Assembly (NCBI GenBank): GCA_035718085.1
Contig: DASTHS010000202.1
Coordinates: 1 to 7,291 of the forward strand
DNA length: 7,291 nucleotides
Source of the DNA: DASTHS01 sp035718085
Lineage (GTDB): Bacteria > Actinomycetota > Acidimicrobiia > Acidimicrobiales > Palsa-688
Direction: 5' to 3'
Position numbers and translations under genes: made by a program. The notes under the pieces were generated by a model. The model was given only the letters and a program-made list of their open reading frames with translations. It was not told the origin of the DNA and did not search any database. Shown piece after piece: positions 6,057 to 7,291 of this stretch (its first letter is position 1; the number at the start of each line of letters is the position of its first letter).

Positions 6057-6416
6057 TTACGCTCCTTGTGTCGCGGTGGGCGCCTCGACGGCCTCGGACG
6101 AGACCGTGCGGGGGGCCCGGCCGGCCGCCTTCTCGGGCAGCCGGATCACCTTGTGGCGGACGACCTCGTCCGCGAGACCGAGGGTGCGGTCGAGCTCGGC
6201 AACGGTCGCCGGCTCGGCGGTCATCTCGATGACGGCGTAGTAGCCCTCGCTCTTGTGGGCGACCTCGTAGGCGAACCGGCGCTTGCCCCACCGGTCGACC
6301 CGGCCGACGCTGCCGCCGTTGCCGGTGATGGTGGAGGTCGCCCGGGCGATGGTGGCACGGATCACCTCGTCGTCGAGACTGGCGTCGACGATGACCACGA
6401 CTTCATAGGGCCGCAT
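6057..6416 (-). CDS. rpsF: 30S ribosomal protein bS6
   Basis: bS6 binds the 30S platform as a partner of bS18, which is encoded two genes downstream. The 119-residue protein starts with MRPYEVVVIVDASLDDE, has the family's VDRWGKRRFAYEV (residues 40-52) and HKSEGYYAVIEM (54-65), and later LADEVVRHKVIRL (81-93). The core ends near residue 95; the remaining roughly 24 residues (AAGRAPRTVSSEAVEAPTATQGA region) are a low-complexity tail, modestly longer than in short bS6 proteins. The ATG at 6416 is preceded by AAGGAAG with a 9-nt gap. It is the first gene of the cluster rpsF-ssb-rpsR-rplI, and its last codons hold the ssb ribosome binding site. Confidence 0.98.
   Translation of the reverse strand: MRPYEVVVIVDASLDDEVIRATIARATSTITGNGGSVGRVDRWGKRRFAYEVAHKSEGYYAVIEMTAEPATVAELDRTLGLADEVVRHKVIRLPEKAAGRAPRTVSSEAVEAPTATQGA
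6062..6067 (-). promoter_or_regulatory. ribosome binding site of ssb, inside rpsF
   Basis: AAGGAG lies 8 nt before the ssb GTG and overlaps the last codons of rpsF (Gln-Gly-Ala-stop). It supports the GTG start and coupling between the two genes. Confidence 0.85.
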
Positions 6417-6599
6417 GGGCCTTCACTTCCTTCCCTGTGGGCCCGGCCGATCGGCGCGGGGCCCCGGTCGGTCCGGGGCAGGGCTCTTTGGCCTGCCGAG
6501 CGTACTCGACGCCCGCCCCGCCGCCGCCGTCGCCTCCGGTTGTGCACACGGAGATGGTGCCAGGGCGGTGTGACCGTGCCGCCGCCGGCCGGCCGCCGG
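6417..6599 (-). promoter_or_regulatory. intergenic region expected to hold the rpsF operon promoter
   Basis: This 183-nt gap separates the DUF192 gene from rpsF. AAGGAAG at 6426-6432 is the rpsF ribosome binding site. TACGCT (plus-strand AGCGTA, 6499-6504) fits a TAnnnT -10 element, but no convincing -35 box lies at the right distance. TTGTGCACA (plus strand, 6540-6548) matches the high-GC DnaA box at 8 of 9 positions and contains the palindrome TGTGCACA. Right after the DUF192 stop is a dense run of GGCC/CCGG repeats (6583-6599) that could fold but does not make a clean terminator. Confidence 0.45.
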
Positions 6600-7145
6600 T
6601 CAGCTGCCGATGCAGGGGCCGCCGAGCTGCACGAGCGCGCCCGGTCCGATGCCGAGGCCGGCGAGGTGGCCGCGTGGCACCTCGATCGCCGAGCTGTAGG
6701 GGCCGGGGGCCGCGGTGAAGGGGCAGTGCGTGGTGCCGGCCGGGCACGGCACCATGTCGGCGGAGGCGATGAAGCGCCCGTCGGCCCGGAACCACGCCAC
6801 GGTCAGGGGCATGGGCGTGTCGGCCATGTAGAACACGTCGGAGGTGGGCGCCGGGAACGTGTAGGCCATGCCGGCGTAGCGCTGCAGCGACCGCACCCCC
6901 ATGAGCCCCCGCTCGCGCTGTCGCTCGGTGCTGGCCAGGAGGAAGCAGTGGGCCCGCGGTTGGGTCGGGAGCCCCACGCCGGCGGCGACCGCCACGCTCA
7001 CCTGCCCAAACTCGGGGAACCCCGGGGCGGGGAGCACGGTGCCGGGGGGCACCAGGGTGGGTCGGGGCGCCGTCGACGGGCCGACGACGAGGAGCCCGAC
7101 CAGGCCGGCGGCCACGACGGCGAACGCGCCGCGTCGTGCCCACAC
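6600..7145 (-). CDS. DUF192 family protein, exported or membrane-anchored
   Basis: The 181-residue protein belongs to the DUF192 family, whose molecular role is not established. Residues 1-5 (MWARR) and a hydrophobic stretch to about 22 (GAFAVVAAGLVGLLVVG) form a signal peptide or N-terminal anchor, followed by a Pro-rich linker to about 45. The family pattern is clear after that: FLLASTERQRERGLMGVRSLQRY begins the domain at about 68 (split here by position), then GMAYTF (92-97), FYMADTPMPLTVAWF (105-119), ADGRFIAS, and PCPAGTTHCPF (133-143) with the paired cysteines, ending SSAIEVPRGHLAGLGIGPG. No lipobox cysteine is seen near the signal segment. The start is GTG at 7145, chosen because it places Arg residues just before the hydrophobic core; no clear ribosome binding site is present. 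It precedes the rpsF cluster on the same strand, separated by 183 nt. Confidence 0.85.
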   Translation of the reverse strand: MWARRGAFAVVAAGLVGLLVVGPSTAPRPTLVPPGTVLPAPGFPEFGQVSVAVAAGVGLPTQPRAHCFLLASTERQRERGLMGVRSLQRYAGMAYTFPAPTSDVFYMADTPMPLTVAWFRADGRFIASADMVPCPAGTTHCPFTAAPGPYSSAIEVPRGHLAGLGIGPGALVQLGGPCIGS

Positions 7146-7291
7146 CGCCGACGTGGCGTCGGGCCGGGCCGCCCGGAGATCGCGCAGCGCAGCCCGCGCC
7201 GCGCGCGCCGACCGACGGAGCCGACCGGCGGGGCCGTCGCCGGCGGCCGGTTCCGGGTCGACCGGATCGCGGGGTGCTCGGTCGGCGGGCA
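7146..7291. other. edge segment without a confident gene
   Basis: No recognisable protein is seen in this 146-nt stretch. One minus-strand frame (Ala/Arg/Asp/Pro-rich, for example RAALRDLRAARPDATSA) stays open from the edge and runs past the DUF192 start to a TGA at 6998-7000. It could be the end of an upstream gene overlapping DUF192, but in DNA this rich in G and C an open frame of about 290 nt is expected by chance. Confidence 0.4.

Noticed and set aside
5511..6291. Upstream extension of the rpsR frame, overlapping ssb and rpsF
   Set aside because: The extended part is ssb and rpsF read out of frame; the ATG at 5511 has a strong ribosome binding site and begins the normal bS18 N terminus.
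6583..6599. GGCC/CCGG cluster after the DUF192 gene as a terminator
   Set aside because: Only a short stem of about 5 bp or a 10-bp palindrome without a loop can be drawn, too weak to call in such GC-rich DNA.

Overview
The window is a very GC-rich stretch in which every convincing gene lies on the minus strand. Base composition, GTG starts and gene content suggest a high-GC actinobacterium. An Acidimicrobiia-like lineage is possible, but this is inference and cannot be settled from this sequence.

Read in the direction of transcription (right to left), the window begins with a short edge segment (7146-7291) holding no confident gene. Next is a secreted or membrane-anchored DUF192-family protein (6600-7145). 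An intergenic region (6417-6599) then leads into the conserved replication/translation cluster rpsF (bS6), ssb, rpsR (bS18) and rplI (bL9), 6416 to 4640. These four are tightly packed: ssb starts 3 nt after rpsF, and ssb/rpsR and rpsR/rplI each overlap by one base (TGATG). Each downstream ribosome binding site sits inside the last codons of the preceding gene. A perfect 15-bp GC-rich inverted repeat follows rplI and is a good terminator candidate.

After a 229-nt gap carrying three DnaA-box-like direct repeats comes dnaB (4410-1717), the replicative helicase. Its Walker A P-loop is interrupted, exactly between Lys and Thr of GARPAMGK/T, by a 431-residue in-frame intein (2404-3696). The intein keeps all splicing residues and both LAGLIDADG endonuclease motifs, and also has a helix-turn-helix-like segment. 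Removing it restores a normal 466-residue DnaB. The intein is the most notable element here.

Downstream of dnaB are a 79-residue single-pass membrane protein with a Pro/Thr-rich tail (1473-1712), a double-hotdog acyl-CoA thioesterase-like protein (624-1442), and an alpha/beta hydrolase cut off by the left edge (1-524).

SSB, DnaB, bS6, bS18 and bL9 link replication with translation, as in many bacteria. I see no RNA gene, CRISPR array, insertion sequence or wholly new system. The points worth a second look are the intein, the long Gly-rich and acidic tail on bS18, the nested Shine-Dalgarno design, and the repeats upstream of dnaB.
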